A stretch of 9,555 nucleotides of DNA, taken from positions 1-9,555 of the forward strand of contig DASRUX010000174.1 of assembly GCA_035655235.1 (NCBI GenBank), in the 5' to 3' direction. This stretch comes from JAGTRP01 sp035655235 (GTDB taxonomy: Bacteria; Pseudomonadota; Gammaproteobacteria; Burkholderiales; Rhodocyclaceae). Shown one piece after another: positions 1 through 6,827 of this stretch; positions within the stretch are counted from its first letter, which is position 1; every line of letters starts with the position of its first letter. The translations under genes were made by a program, and so were the position numbers. The notes under the pieces were generated by a model that searched no databases, was not told the DNA's origin, and saw only the letters and a list, made by a program, of their open reading frames with translations.

Positions 1-102
1 GAACACGCGTTCATGGCCCTTGATATAGGCGCCGACGGATACCCGGCTTCGGCCGGCCCGGCGAGCATTGAGGGAGAACCACAGGGTTTTCAGCCAGCGC
101 AT
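1..102 (-). CDS. Partial CDS, 5' end only; possible hexapeptide-repeat (left-handed beta-helix) acyltransferase
   Basis: The first 34 codons are visible, from ATG at 102-100, and the frame is open to the left edge. The peptide starts MRWLKTLWFSLNARR and later reads VSVGAYIKGHERVF. A short basic/aromatic start followed by a V-x-V-G-A-Y-I-K segment resembles the entry into a hexapeptide-repeat acetyltransferase of the kind common in polysaccharide loci, but too few repeats are visible to be sure. The start is well supported: the upstream asnB stop and this ATG form TGACATG (1 nt between them), and GGGGAA at 108-113 (minus strand) lies 5 nt upstream as a Shine-Dalgarno-like sequence. It is almost certainly cotranscribed with asnB. 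The gene itself is likely real; the function is a guess. Confidence 0.5.
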   Translation of the reverse strand, partial: MRWLKTLWFSLNARRAGRSRVSVGAYIKGHERVF

Positions 103-103
103 G

Positions 104-1942
104 TCAGTTCCCCAATCCCCGGCGGTCGAGCCAGATCAAGAACACCAGGAAGGTGTAGGCAAGGCGCAGGGAACCCCGGCCGGCCAGGGCCGACTGCCAC
201 TGCCGGCGCACGGCGTCGGCGTCCAGGAAGGGCGCCAGGGTCTCGCAGCGGGCCAGCACGTCGTCGGCCACCGCCTTCCAGGGACCCCGGAAGAGATCGC
301 CCAGGGGCACGGAAAAGCCGTGCTTGGGCCGGTTCCACACCGTCTCGGGCAGGTGGCGGCGGGCCAGTTCCCGCAGGATGGCCTTGCCTTTGTCGCCGTC
401 AAAGTGGGCGGCAGCGGGCAGGCCGAGCACGGTGTCCAGGACCGGCTGGCCCAGGAGGGGCACCCGCACCTCCAGGCCATGGGCCATGCTGGCCCGGTCG
501 GTCTTGGTGAGGCAGTTTTCGGATAGGTAGGTCCACAGGTCCGCCCGCATGAGGGTGGCGGTGTCCATCTTGCCGCCCAGGCCGTCCACGACGTCCAGCC
601 AGCGGCGCAGGGTGTCGGCGCTGCGGCACTCCGCCCGGTGGCCCGGTACCAGGTAGCTGTCCAGGCTCTTGCGGGAAACGGCCCAGGGGCCGACTTCCAC
701 CTGGCGGTAGAGCATGCGGTCCCGGCCGGCCAGGGTGCGGCGCAGCAGCGCCCCGGGCAGCAGGCCCGCCTCGACGCCCTGGCGCAGCAGGGACTGGCCG
801 GGGAAGGCCGGGAAGTCGCCGGCCTGGATGCGGTAGCGGCCGTAGCCCGCGAACAGCTCGTCGCCCCCGTCGCCGCTGATGGCCACGGTGACGTGGCGGC
901 GGGTCAGCTGGGACAGGGCGTAGGTCATGACGTAGGCCGGGTCGGCCAGGGGCTGGTCGAGGGCGGAAATGGTAGCGGCGAAGGAGTCGCCGTCGATATC
1001 CGGCGCATCCAGCACATGGTGCTCGCAGCCGAAGCGCTCGGCCACGGCCCGGGCGTGGGAAGTCTCGTCGAAGCCTTCCTGGGCGAAGCGCAGGCTGAAG
1101 GTCTTCAGGGGACTCGCCCCCGCCTCGGCCATGTAATGGACCATGAGGGAGGAATCGACGCCGCCGGAAAGGAAGGCGCCCAGGGGAACGTCCGCCACCA
1201 GCTGGCGGCCGACGCTTTCCTTGAGGGCTCGGTCCACGGCGGTGACCAGTTCTTCCCGGGTCGGCGCCTCGGCGCCGGGGCGGGGAATCTGCCAGTAGGG
1301 AGCCATCGCCAGGGCGCCGCTGGCCACGTCGTAGGTCAGCTTGCAGGCCGGCGGCAACTGGCGGACATCGGCCAGAAAGCTGTGGGGCGCCAGGGGCGTC
1401 TGGTAGGCCAGGTAGTCCCGCAGGGCCTCGCCGTCCAGGCGGCGGGGGAAGCCGTCCAGGGCCAGGAAGGGGGCCAGGGTGGAGGCGAAGGAAAACCCCC
1501 GCACCGTGGAATAGAAGAAGGGCTTGATGCCCAGGTGGTCCCGGGCGGCAAAGAGGCGGCGGCGAACCTTGTCCCAGACCACGAAGGCGAACATGCCGTC
1601 CAGCCGGGGCAGCAGGCCCTCGCCCCAGTGGAGGTAGCCCTGGAGCAGCACTTCGGTGTCGGAACGGGTGGAGAAGGTGGCTCCGGCCGCTTCCAGCTCG
1701 CTGCGCAGTTCCCGGAAATTGTAGATTTCGCCGTTGAAGACGATGGTGTAGCGGCCGTCCGGCGAGGCCATGGGCTGGTGCCCGCCGGCCAGGTCGATGA
1801 CCGACAGGCGGGTGTGGCCCAGGCAGGCCTCATCCACGTCCACCAGGGCCCGCTCGTCGGGGCCGCGGCTGTCCAAGGCGGCCAGGGCCTTGGCCGCGCC
1901 GGCGCGCCAGGGAGTGGCGACGAGTCCGAAGATGCCGCACAT
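104..1942 (-). CDS. asnB: Asparagine synthase (glutamine-hydrolysing) / AsnB-type amidotransferase
   Basis: A 612-residue, full-length two-domain enzyme. The N-terminal class II glutamine amidotransferase domain has the nucleophile Cys2 (MCGIFG), RGPDE at 26-30, HTRLSVIDL at 43-51 and NGEIYN at 70-75. The C-terminal ATP-pyrophosphatase domain has the PP-loop SGGVDSS at 259-265, SGDGGDELFAGY at 356-367 and the tail motif RPKHGFSVP near 538-546. The family hydrolyses glutamine and passes ammonia to a carboxylate activated as its adenylate, classically aspartate. An ATG five codons upstream (1957) exists, but the start at 1942 is required to expose Cys2. The VPLL motif near 494-497 is followed by Gly498 where Asp is more usual. 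The gene starts 1 nt after the GT4 stop (TGACATG) and sits inside a glycan cluster. It may therefore amidate a uronic acid, as proposed for AsnB homologues in O-antigen loci, rather than serve asparagine supply. Family certain; substrate inferred. Confidence 0.95.
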   Translation of the reverse strand: MCGIFGLVATPWRAGAAKALAALDSRGPDERALVDVDEACLGHTRLSVIDLAGGHQPMASPDGRYTIVFNGEIYNFRELRSELEAAGATFSTRSDTEVLLQGYLHWGEGLLPRLDGMFAFVVWDKVRRRLFAARDHLGIKPFFYSTVRGFSFASTLAPFLALDGFPRRLDGEALRDYLAYQTPLAPHSFLADVRQLPPACKLTYDVASGALAMAPYWQIPRPGAEAPTREELVTAVDRALKESVGRQLVADVPLGAFLSGGVDSSLMVHYMAEAGASPLKTFSLRFAQEGFDETSHARAVAERFGCEHHVLDAPDIDGDSFAATISALDQPLADPAYVMTYALSQLTRRHVTVAISGDGGDELFAGYGRYRIQAGDFPAFPGQSLLRQGVEAGLLPGALLRRTLAGRDRMLYRQVEVGPWAVSRKSLDSYLVPGHRAECRSADTLRRWLDVVDGLGGKMDTATLMRADLWTYLSENCLTKTDRASMAHGLEVRVPLLGQPVLDTVLGLPAAAHFDGDKGKAILRELARRHLPETVWNRPKHGFSVPLGDLFRGPWKAVADDVLARCETLAPFLDADAVRRQWQSALAGRGSLRLAYTFLVFLIWLDRRGLGN

Positions 1943-1943
1943 G

Positions 1944-3035
1944 TCAGCGCTTCGCACCGGCCCGGGCGGCCAGCTTTTCCCAGGCGGCGCCGATCACGTC
2001 CGGCCCATAGGGGGTCAAGTCGGCCCGCGCCGTGTCCGGCGGCTCGACCAGGGCCTTGGCGATGGCGGCGGCCAGGGCGGCGGCGTCGCCGCAGGGCACC
2101 AGGCAGTCCGGGAAGGCGGCCAGGATTTCCCGGGGGCCGGAGGGGCAATCGGTGCTCACCGCCGGGGTGCCGCAGGCCAGGGCCTCCAGGAGCACGTTGG
2201 GCAGGCCCTCGTGGTCGGAACACAGCACCAGCAGCTCGGCCCCGGCGATCCAGGGATAGGGGTTGGTCTGGAATCCCGCCACCGTCACCCGCTGTTCCAG
2301 GCCCCGCTCACGGATCATGGCCTCCAGCCGGGGATCGGGATCGGCCAGCAGGACCAGGCGATGGGGGACATCCAGCCGGGACCAGGCGTCCAGCAGCAGG
2401 TCGTGGCGCTTCTGGCCGGCGAAGCGGCCGACGTGGATGACGTAGGGCTGTTGCGGCCGGCCGGGGCAATCGGCGGCGGCAGCGGCCCAGATGGCGGCCA
2501 GGTCGAAGGGATTGGGGATGGTCACGATGGGGGTGTCCTGCAGCCCCAGACCGGAGCGCAGGTCCTCCGCCACCCCGGCGGAGACGGCCACCAGGCCATG
2601 GCGGCCGTACAGGCGGCGATAGCGCTCGGCCCGACGGCCGGCCTTCTGGCGATTGCCGGCGGCCAGGCGCTCCACCTCGGCGGACAGGGTATTGGCGATG
2701 CGGCACCAGTGGCGCGGCAGGCGGGCCAGGTGGCAGATTTCGTCGGCCAAGGGGAGGGTCGAGACGATGAGGTCGAAGGGCTTTTCCCGAGCCATTTCCG
2801 CCACCCGCCGGGCCAGCCGCCAGGCCATCAGGCGGCGCCCCAGGAAGCCTTTGGAAAAGGAGCCCGGATTCAGCACCTGGACGGGCAGGTCCTCAGGGAC
2901 GGCATGCCGGCGGCAGTCTTCCAGGACCAACAGCGTGGCGTCGTGGCCCCGCCCCCGCAGGATGCGGGCGATCTTGAGGACGGCCTTCTCCGCCCCGCCC
3001 CCGGCCAGGTTGGTGAGGACGAAGGCGAAACGCAT
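1944..3035 (-). CDS. Glycosyltransferase family 4 (GT-B fold)
   Basis: A 363-residue protein of normal length for GT4. The N-terminal Rossmann-like half starts MRFAFVLTNLAGGGAEKAVL, with the glycine-rich GGGAE loop typical of retaining GT4 enzymes that bind the acceptor there. The C-terminal donor-binding half has HVGRFAGQKRHDLLLDAW at about 201-218 and the E-x7-E motif E276/E284 (SDHEGLPNVLLE), followed by LACGTPAVSTDCPSGPREIL. It should transfer a sugar from an activated nucleotide to a lipid-linked or LPS acceptor at the cytoplasmic face of the inner membrane. No signal peptide or membrane segment is seen. The ATG at 3035 lies 5 nt after the GT9 stop. An in-frame GTG at 3044, overlapping that stop as GTGA with GGAG just upstream, is an alternative that adds three residues. 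An open frame reaching 3152 only shadows the GT9 gene. Donor and linkage cannot be read from sequence. Confidence 0.93.
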   Translation of the reverse strand: MRFAFVLTNLAGGGAEKAVLKIARILRGRGHDATLLVLEDCRRHAVPEDLPVQVLNPGSFSKGFLGRRLMAWRLARRVAEMAREKPFDLIVSTLPLADEICHLARLPRHWCRIANTLSAEVERLAAGNRQKAGRRAERYRRLYGRHGLVAVSAGVAEDLRSGLGLQDTPIVTIPNPFDLAAIWAAAAADCPGRPQQPYVIHVGRFAGQKRHDLLLDAWSRLDVPHRLVLLADPDPRLEAMIRERGLEQRVTVAGFQTNPYPWIAGAELLVLCSDHEGLPNVLLEALACGTPAVSTDCPSGPREILAAFPDCLVPCGDAAALAAAIAKALVEPPDTARADLTPYGPDVIGAAWEKLAARAGAKR

Positions 3036-3040
3036 TGGGC

Positions 3041-4135
3041 TCACGCGCTCCAAGCCGGCTCCTTGGCGGCCAGGGCCGCCTCCACCGCCGCGTACACCTG
3101 CTCCACCGGGATGTCCGCCATGGACGAATGATCGGAGCCGCCCCGCCCGCACAGGGGATGGTCGATGAGCCGGGCGGCCGGATGGTCGCAGGGCCCGGTC
3201 TGGGCGGCGCCGGAGGTGGCGTGGTAGAGGCCGACCATGGGGATGTCGAAAGTGCTCATGATATGGGTCGGGCCCGTATCGACGCCGACGTAGAGGTCGG
3301 TGCAGCCCATCACGGCCGCCGTCTCCCGCAGGGTGAGCTTGCCGGCCAGGAGCAGAGCCCGGTCACCCAGGGCGGCCTTCAGGGCGTCGGTCTGGGCCTT
3401 TTCGGCGCTGCCGCCGTAGATCAGGAAGCGCGCCCCCGGCCAGCGGGCCGAAATCCTGTTGGCCAGCTGGACGAAGTGATCCACCGGCCAATCCCGATAG
3501 CTGCGGGTGGGGAAACTGGCGGCCTGCAGACCCACCAGCGGGTGGGCATCGGCGAAGCCGGCCTGGCGCAGCCTTTCCCGGGCGGCCTGGGCTTCGGCGG
3601 GCAGGACCTGGAAGGCGAGCCGGCGGCCGGCCATGGGCAGGCCCAGGCTCTCGGCCAGGGAGAAGCAGTATTCCACCGCATGGCGGGCCTGGAAGCGGGG
3701 CTCGGGCACAGCCCGGAAGAGGCGGGCGTTCAGGCCCTCGTCCTTCTGGCGGAAGGCCACCACCCGGTGGGCGACCCGCAGGGCGTAGGCGACCAGGGCC
3801 TCGTCGAAGCCGAGGACGAAGGCCAGGTCGTACTGCCTGCCCCCCCAGCGGCCCCGCCAGGGCGCCGTCTTCTTGGTGATGGAGCCGACCCGATGGAGGA
3901 AGGGCAGGTGCTCCAGGACCTCCGCCCGGTTGGGATGGGCCAGGGCCGTGATCTGGGCATCGGGCCAGGCCTGGGCGATGGCCCGCAGGGTCGGCGTGGC
4001 GAACAGGGTGTCGCCGATGCGGGAAACCTGGATGAAGAGGATGCGGGCGGGCGCCAGTTCCTTCCAGGCACGGCTGCCATCCCCGGGAGGCGCTCCCATT
4101 GCTTCCCGGCCCGAATCGCCGCCCTTATTCGGCAT
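3041..4135 (-). CDS. Glycosyltransferase family 9 (heptosyltransferase-like)
   Basis: A 364-residue GT-B protein of the WaaC/WaaF/WaaQ family. Supporting motifs are RILFIQVSRIGDTLFATPTL at about 31-50, with the conserved GD pair (G41-D42) of the N-terminal catalytic loop, VGLQA at 201-205, and DTGPTHIMS at 286-294, the C-terminal ADP-heptose-binding motif. Family members add heptose or related sugars to LPS inner core in the cytoplasm. ATG 4135 is the first start after an in-frame TGA nine bases upstream. It leaves an unusual hydrophilic 30-residue extension before the domain, and Met13 (ATG 4099) is a reasonable alternative. This is the first gene after the 168-bp gap, so it may lead its own transcript; GT4 and asnB follow 5 nt and 1 nt apart. 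The sugar transferred is not certain, as GT9 enzymes also occur in O-antigen and exopolysaccharide loci. Confidence 0.93.
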   Translation of the reverse strand: MPNKGGDSGREAMGAPPGDGSRAWKELAPARILFIQVSRIGDTLFATPTLRAIAQAWPDAQITALAHPNRAEVLEHLPFLHRVGSITKKTAPWRGRWGGRQYDLAFVLGFDEALVAYALRVAHRVVAFRQKDEGLNARLFRAVPEPRFQARHAVEYCFSLAESLGLPMAGRRLAFQVLPAEAQAARERLRQAGFADAHPLVGLQAASFPTRSYRDWPVDHFVQLANRISARWPGARFLIYGGSAEKAQTDALKAALGDRALLLAGKLTLRETAAVMGCTDLYVGVDTGPTHIMSTFDIPMVGLYHATSGAAQTGPCDHPAARLIDHPLCGRGGSDHSSMADIPVEQVYAAVEAALAAKEPAWSA

Positions 4136-4143
4136 AACCCCTC

Positions 4144-4155
4144 ACCAATACCGCC
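4144..4155 (-). promoter_or_regulatory. Weak ops-like (RfaH/NusG-paralogue recruitment) motif
   Basis: On the minus strand this reads GGCGGTATTGGT. The first seven bases match the enterobacterial ops element GGCGGTAGCGTG exactly, and 8 of 12 match overall. ops elements lie in leaders of LPS and capsule operons and recruit RfaH. The position, in the leader of a GT9 gene, is suggestive, but the motif is very close to the start codon and the second half of the consensus is missing. It may be chance in GC-rich DNA. Confidence 0.18.
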
Positions 4156-4183
4156 AATCGACTTTTCATGTGGTTGAAATCCC

Positions 4184-4210
4184 CCGGCCTGCGGCGCAGG
4201 CGCGGGCCGG
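4184..4210. other. GC-rich inverted repeat / possible stem-loop in the intergenic leader
   Basis: The core CCTGC-GGC-GCAGG at 4188-4200 is a perfect 5-bp stem with a 3-nt loop. The flanks CCGGCC (4184-4189) and GGCCGG (4205-4210) are also complementary, so either the small core hairpin or a larger interrupted stem could form. No T-run follows immediately on the minus strand, so it is not a canonical intrinsic terminator for the upstream SGNH gene. On the plus strand a TTTTT run begins about 9 nt beyond the structure. It could be a weak or Rho-assisted terminator or a leader structure. Confidence 0.35.
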
Positions 4211-4244
4211 CAGAGATGTTTTTATCGCCCGGGACCAAGGCGGG

Positions 4245-4253
4245 ATGATAACA
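4245..4253 (-). promoter_or_regulatory. Candidate extended -10 sigma-70 promoter for the GT9-GT4-asnB unit
   Basis: The minus strand reads TGTTATCAT, matching the extended -10 form TGnTATAAT with one mismatch in the hexamer (TATCAT). The nearest -35 candidate is poor (TGGGAA, 18 nt upstream), as tolerated with an extended -10. Transcription would start near 4238 and give a leader of roughly 100 nt before the GT9 start, containing the 4184-4210 stem-loop. It lies in the only substantial gap between genes, which supports a promoter here. Based on motif and position only. Confidence 0.35.
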
Positions 4254-4303
4254 AATCGACACCGGGTTTTCCCACGGAAAGGGACCGCTTCGGGATCAAG
4301 GCG

Positions 4304-5302
4304 TCACTTCGGGAGGCTGTCGGCAATGGTCCGGGCCATGAGCTGGTAGCCCCGGGTGCTCAAATGGGTGTCGTCGGGTTTGTAGAGGTCGCGATTGGCG
4401 GCGATGGCCTCCAGGAACGGCGTCTTCAGGTCCACCAGGCCGGCCACCCGGCCCCGCAGGAGGCCCATCGAGTCCGGATAGCGCTCCGCCGGGGCGGGCT
4501 GGGGCCGGACGTGGGCGTAGTAGGCGGTGAGCTTGTCGGGCACCACCGCGAAGGCCACCCGGCTACCCCGGCCCGCCAGTTCGGCGGCGAAGCCGTTGAG
4601 GGTGGCGGCCACCCCGTCCAGGTCGCCGGGCGTCCAGGCTCCGATCTTGTCCTCGTCGCCGGCGTAGTAGAGGATGCGGCCGGTGGCACGGCTGGAGAAG
4701 AGGTCGGCCCGGTCCAGGCCGGCGACCACCACCTCGCCGGTTGCAAGCCGGCCGTCGGCGGCAGTCTTGGCGTCCCGGCCCAGCACCTTGAAGAGATAGG
4801 CGGCGTTGATGCCGCCCCGGGGGAACCGGGGCCGCTCGGCCGCCGTGGCCCCCGCTTCGACCCGAATCGGGCGGGGCTCGACGGATCGGCAGGGCCGGGG
4901 AGCCTTGAAGCGCTCCACCAGGTTGCGCTCCACGGTCTGCACGATCACCAGCCGCGGCAGGCGGGGCTGGGCCAGCAGCCATGAACGCCAGTTGGCGAAA
5001 CAGCCGATGTCACCGTAATCGAAAGTCACCACCCGGGCGCCGGTGAGGTCGGAGAAAGCCGACTGCCACACGTTCTTCTGGGAAAAGGAATCTCCCAGGA
5101 CGACGACATCCGCGCCTTCCAGGGACTTGCCATTGGCGCGGACGGCCTGGACCGGCTGGGGATCGTTCCAGCCGAACTGCCTTTCCGGCAGGTAGCCGAT
5201 GCGGGTCAGGTCCCCATCGACGGGCTCCTGGTAGAGGGCGATGCCGAAGCAGGGCAGGAAGATAGCCAGGGCGATGAGCAGCAGGGTGGTCGGATATCTC
5301 AT
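4304..5302 (-). CDS. Membrane-anchored SGNH-fold protein, probable polysaccharide O-acetylation partner
   Basis: A 332-residue protein. Residues about 5-24 are hydrophobic (LLLIALAIFLPCFGIAL) after a short basic start, giving a signal anchor that places the rest in the periplasm. Block I is VVVLGDSFSQ with candidate nucleophile Ser72; ERN at 125-127 lies in a conserved-looking strand; block V is PDDTHLSTRGY with Asp310/His313 as the likely DxxH pair. The gene starts 6 nt after the MBOAT stop, the arrangement seen when an AlgI-like membrane acyltransferase works with an AlgJ/AlgX/PatB-type esterase-fold enzyme to acetylate a glycan in the periplasm. In AlgJ/AlgX the Asp-His pair precedes the GDS serine; here the order is the ordinary SGNH one, so this is not a simple AlgX orthologue. 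It could instead be a deacetylating esterase. No strong Shine-Dalgarno is visible; translation is probably coupled to MBOAT. Confidence 0.85.
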   Translation of the reverse strand: MRYPTTLLLIALAIFLPCFGIALYQEPVDGDLTRIGYLPERQFGWNDPQPVQAVRANGKSLEGADVVVLGDSFSQKNVWQSAFSDLTGARVVTFDYGDIGCFANWRSWLLAQPRLPRLVIVQTVERNLVERFKAPRPCRSVEPRPIRVEAGATAAERPRFPRGGINAAYLFKVLGRDAKTAADGRLATGEVVVAGLDRADLFSSRATGRILYYAGDEDKIGAWTPGDLDGVAATLNGFAAELAGRGSRVAFAVVPDKLTAYYAHVRPQPAPAERYPDSMGLLRGRVAGLVDLKTPFLEAIAANRDLYKPDDTHLSTRGYQLMARTIADSLPK

Positions 5303-5308
5303 GCCCGG

Positions 5309-6805
5309 CTAGAACTGGAAATACAGGAAGGGGGAGACCTTGCCGACATTGAGCAGCACGTAGCCCAGGGCCAACCCCAGGGATGCCGCCCACAGGCGGT
5401 TGGGCGCCCAGGCCGGTGCCAGCCCGATGCGCCGCCCGAGGATCGGCAGGACCAGCGCCTTCCCGGCCGGGGCGGCCTTGCCGTAGCCGAAAACCTGCTG
5501 GGTGTTGGGCATCAGCCAGACGATGGCGAGGCCCACGGCAATCCAGTTGAATGCCGTGCGCAGCTTGACGGGGCCGCCCGAGAAGGCCGGGCTGGCGACA
5601 TCGTAGAGGCCGAACATGCTGCGCAGCATGCGCAGGGCCGTATCGATGGAATCGGCCCGGAACGGCACCCAGGCCACCACCACCAGGAGGAAGGTGAGGA
5701 CCAGCGGAAGCGGCCCGGGCAGGCCCTTCTGCCAGCCGCAGCGGGCTTTCAGGGCGTCCCAGCCGTGGTTCAGGACCAGGTAGAGGCCATGGATGGTGCC
5801 CCACAGCACGAAAGTCCAGTTGGCGCCGTGCCAGAGCCCGCCCAGCACCATGGTGGTCAGCAGGTTGGCGTGGCGGCGCAGGGAACCGTACCGGTTGCCG
5901 CCCAGGGGGATGTAGAGATAGTCCCGCAGGAAGGTGGACAGGGTGATGTGCCAGCGCCGCCAGAAGTCGATGATGCTGGTGGCCTTGTAGGGGGAATCGA
6001 AATTGATGGGCAAGTCGATATTGAACATCCGGGACAGGCCGATGGCCATGTCGGAATAGCCCGAGAAATCGAAATAGAGCTGCAGGGTGTAGGCGAGCGC
6101 CCCGGCCCAGGCCATGGCGGAGGAAGGCGTGTCGCCCCCGGCGGCCAGGGTGAAGACCGGATCGGCGAAGGCGGCGAACTGATCGGCGATAAGCACTTTC
6201 TTGACCAGCCCGAAGGTGAAGATGCTGAGCCCCTGGGACAGGGCATCGGCGGAGAAACGGTAGGTTTCCGGCCGGGCGAACTGGGGCATCATCTGCTTGT
6301 GGTGCAGCACCGGGCCGGCGATGAGGTGGGGGAAATAGGAGACGAAGAGGAGGTAGTGAATGAAGTCGTATTCCTTCGCCTCCTTGCGATAGACATCCAC
6401 CAGGAAGGCGATCTGGGTGAAGGTGAAGAAGGAAATACCCAGGGGCAGGATCAACTCCAGCAAGGGAATGGCGGCGCCGGCCAGGCCGTTGACCGAGTTC
6501 AGGAAGAAGTCTGCGTACTTGTAGACCGCCAGGCCGGCCAGGTTGGCCGCCACCCCGGCGGTGAGCAGCGCCGTCCGGCGCCGCCTGCCCCGGGAGGTGC
6601 CGATCAGGTAGCCGATGCCGAAATTGACGGTGATGGAGAGCAGCAGGAGGAAGACGTATCTCGCATCCCACCACCCGTAGAAGAAGATCGAGGCGGCGGC
6701 CAGCCAGAGGGCGGCGAGCTTCCGGCTCCAGCGGCCGATGACGAAAAACAGCCCGAGGACCAGGGGCAGGTAGCAGAAGATGAATTCGTAGGAGTTGAAC
6801 AGCAT
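5309..6805 (-). CDS. MBOAT family O-acyltransferase (AlgI-like)
   Basis: A 498-residue multi-spanning inner-membrane protein with roughly 10-12 hydrophobic segments. The start MLFNSYEFIFCYLPLVLGLF is typical of AlgI/DltB/PatA-like MBOATs. Diagnostic motifs are YFDFSGYSDMAIGLSRMF (244-261), FWRRWHITLSTFLRDY (281-296, His286), YIPLGGNR (298-305) and LGGLWHGANWTF (321-332). His326 in the last corresponds to the invariant MBOAT catalytic histidine (His322 in Pseudomonas AlgI). The family moves acyl groups, usually acetyl, from a cytoplasmic donor across the membrane towards a periplasmic transferase acting on a polysaccharide. The SGNH gene directly downstream is the probable partner. The start codon is preceded by TGA in frame (TGAATG), so no upstream extension is possible; only a weak GGGG lies about 7 nt upstream. 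The acyl group and target glycan cannot be determined from the sequence. Confidence 0.95.
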   Translation of the reverse strand: MLFNSYEFIFCYLPLVLGLFFVIGRWSRKLAALWLAAASIFFYGWWDARYVFLLLLSITVNFGIGYLIGTSRGRRRRTALLTAGVAANLAGLAVYKYADFFLNSVNGLAGAAIPLLELILPLGISFFTFTQIAFLVDVYRKEAKEYDFIHYLLFVSYFPHLIAGPVLHHKQMMPQFARPETYRFSADALSQGLSIFTFGLVKKVLIADQFAAFADPVFTLAAGGDTPSSAMAWAGALAYTLQLYFDFSGYSDMAIGLSRMFNIDLPINFDSPYKATSIIDFWRRWHITLSTFLRDYLYIPLGGNRYGSLRRHANLLTTMVLGGLWHGANWTFVLWGTIHGLYLVLNHGWDALKARCGWQKGLPGPLPLVLTFLLVVVAWVPFRADSIDTALRMLRSMFGLYDVASPAFSGGPVKLRTAFNWIAVGLAIVWLMPNTQQVFGYGKAAPAGKALVLPILGRRIGLAPAWAPNRLWAASLGLALGYVLLNVGKVSPFLYFQF

Positions 6806-6827
6806 TCAACTACCCCAGGCCATGGAC

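Noticed and set aside
638..2440. 600-codon plus-strand open frame opposite asnB and GT4
   Set aside because: It is antisense to two genes with clear catalytic motifs, has low-complexity Gly/Ala/Gln/Arg-rich composition and no recognisable domain. It is expected from GC-rich codon use.
3036..3152. 39-residue N-terminal extension of the GT4 protein
   Set aside because: It would overlap the conserved C-terminus of the GT9 gene, is Gly/Arg-rich without homology-like features, and the GT4 domain begins naturally at 3035.
4184..4225. Intrinsic terminator on the plus strand (stem followed by TTTTT)
   Set aside because: The T-run starts about 9 nt beyond the stem and there is no plus-strand gene to terminate.
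5010..6809. 599-codon minus-strand frame overlapping MBOAT in another register
   Set aside because: It is Arg/Pro/Leu-rich with no motif and overlaps the MBOAT frame, which carries all the family signatures.
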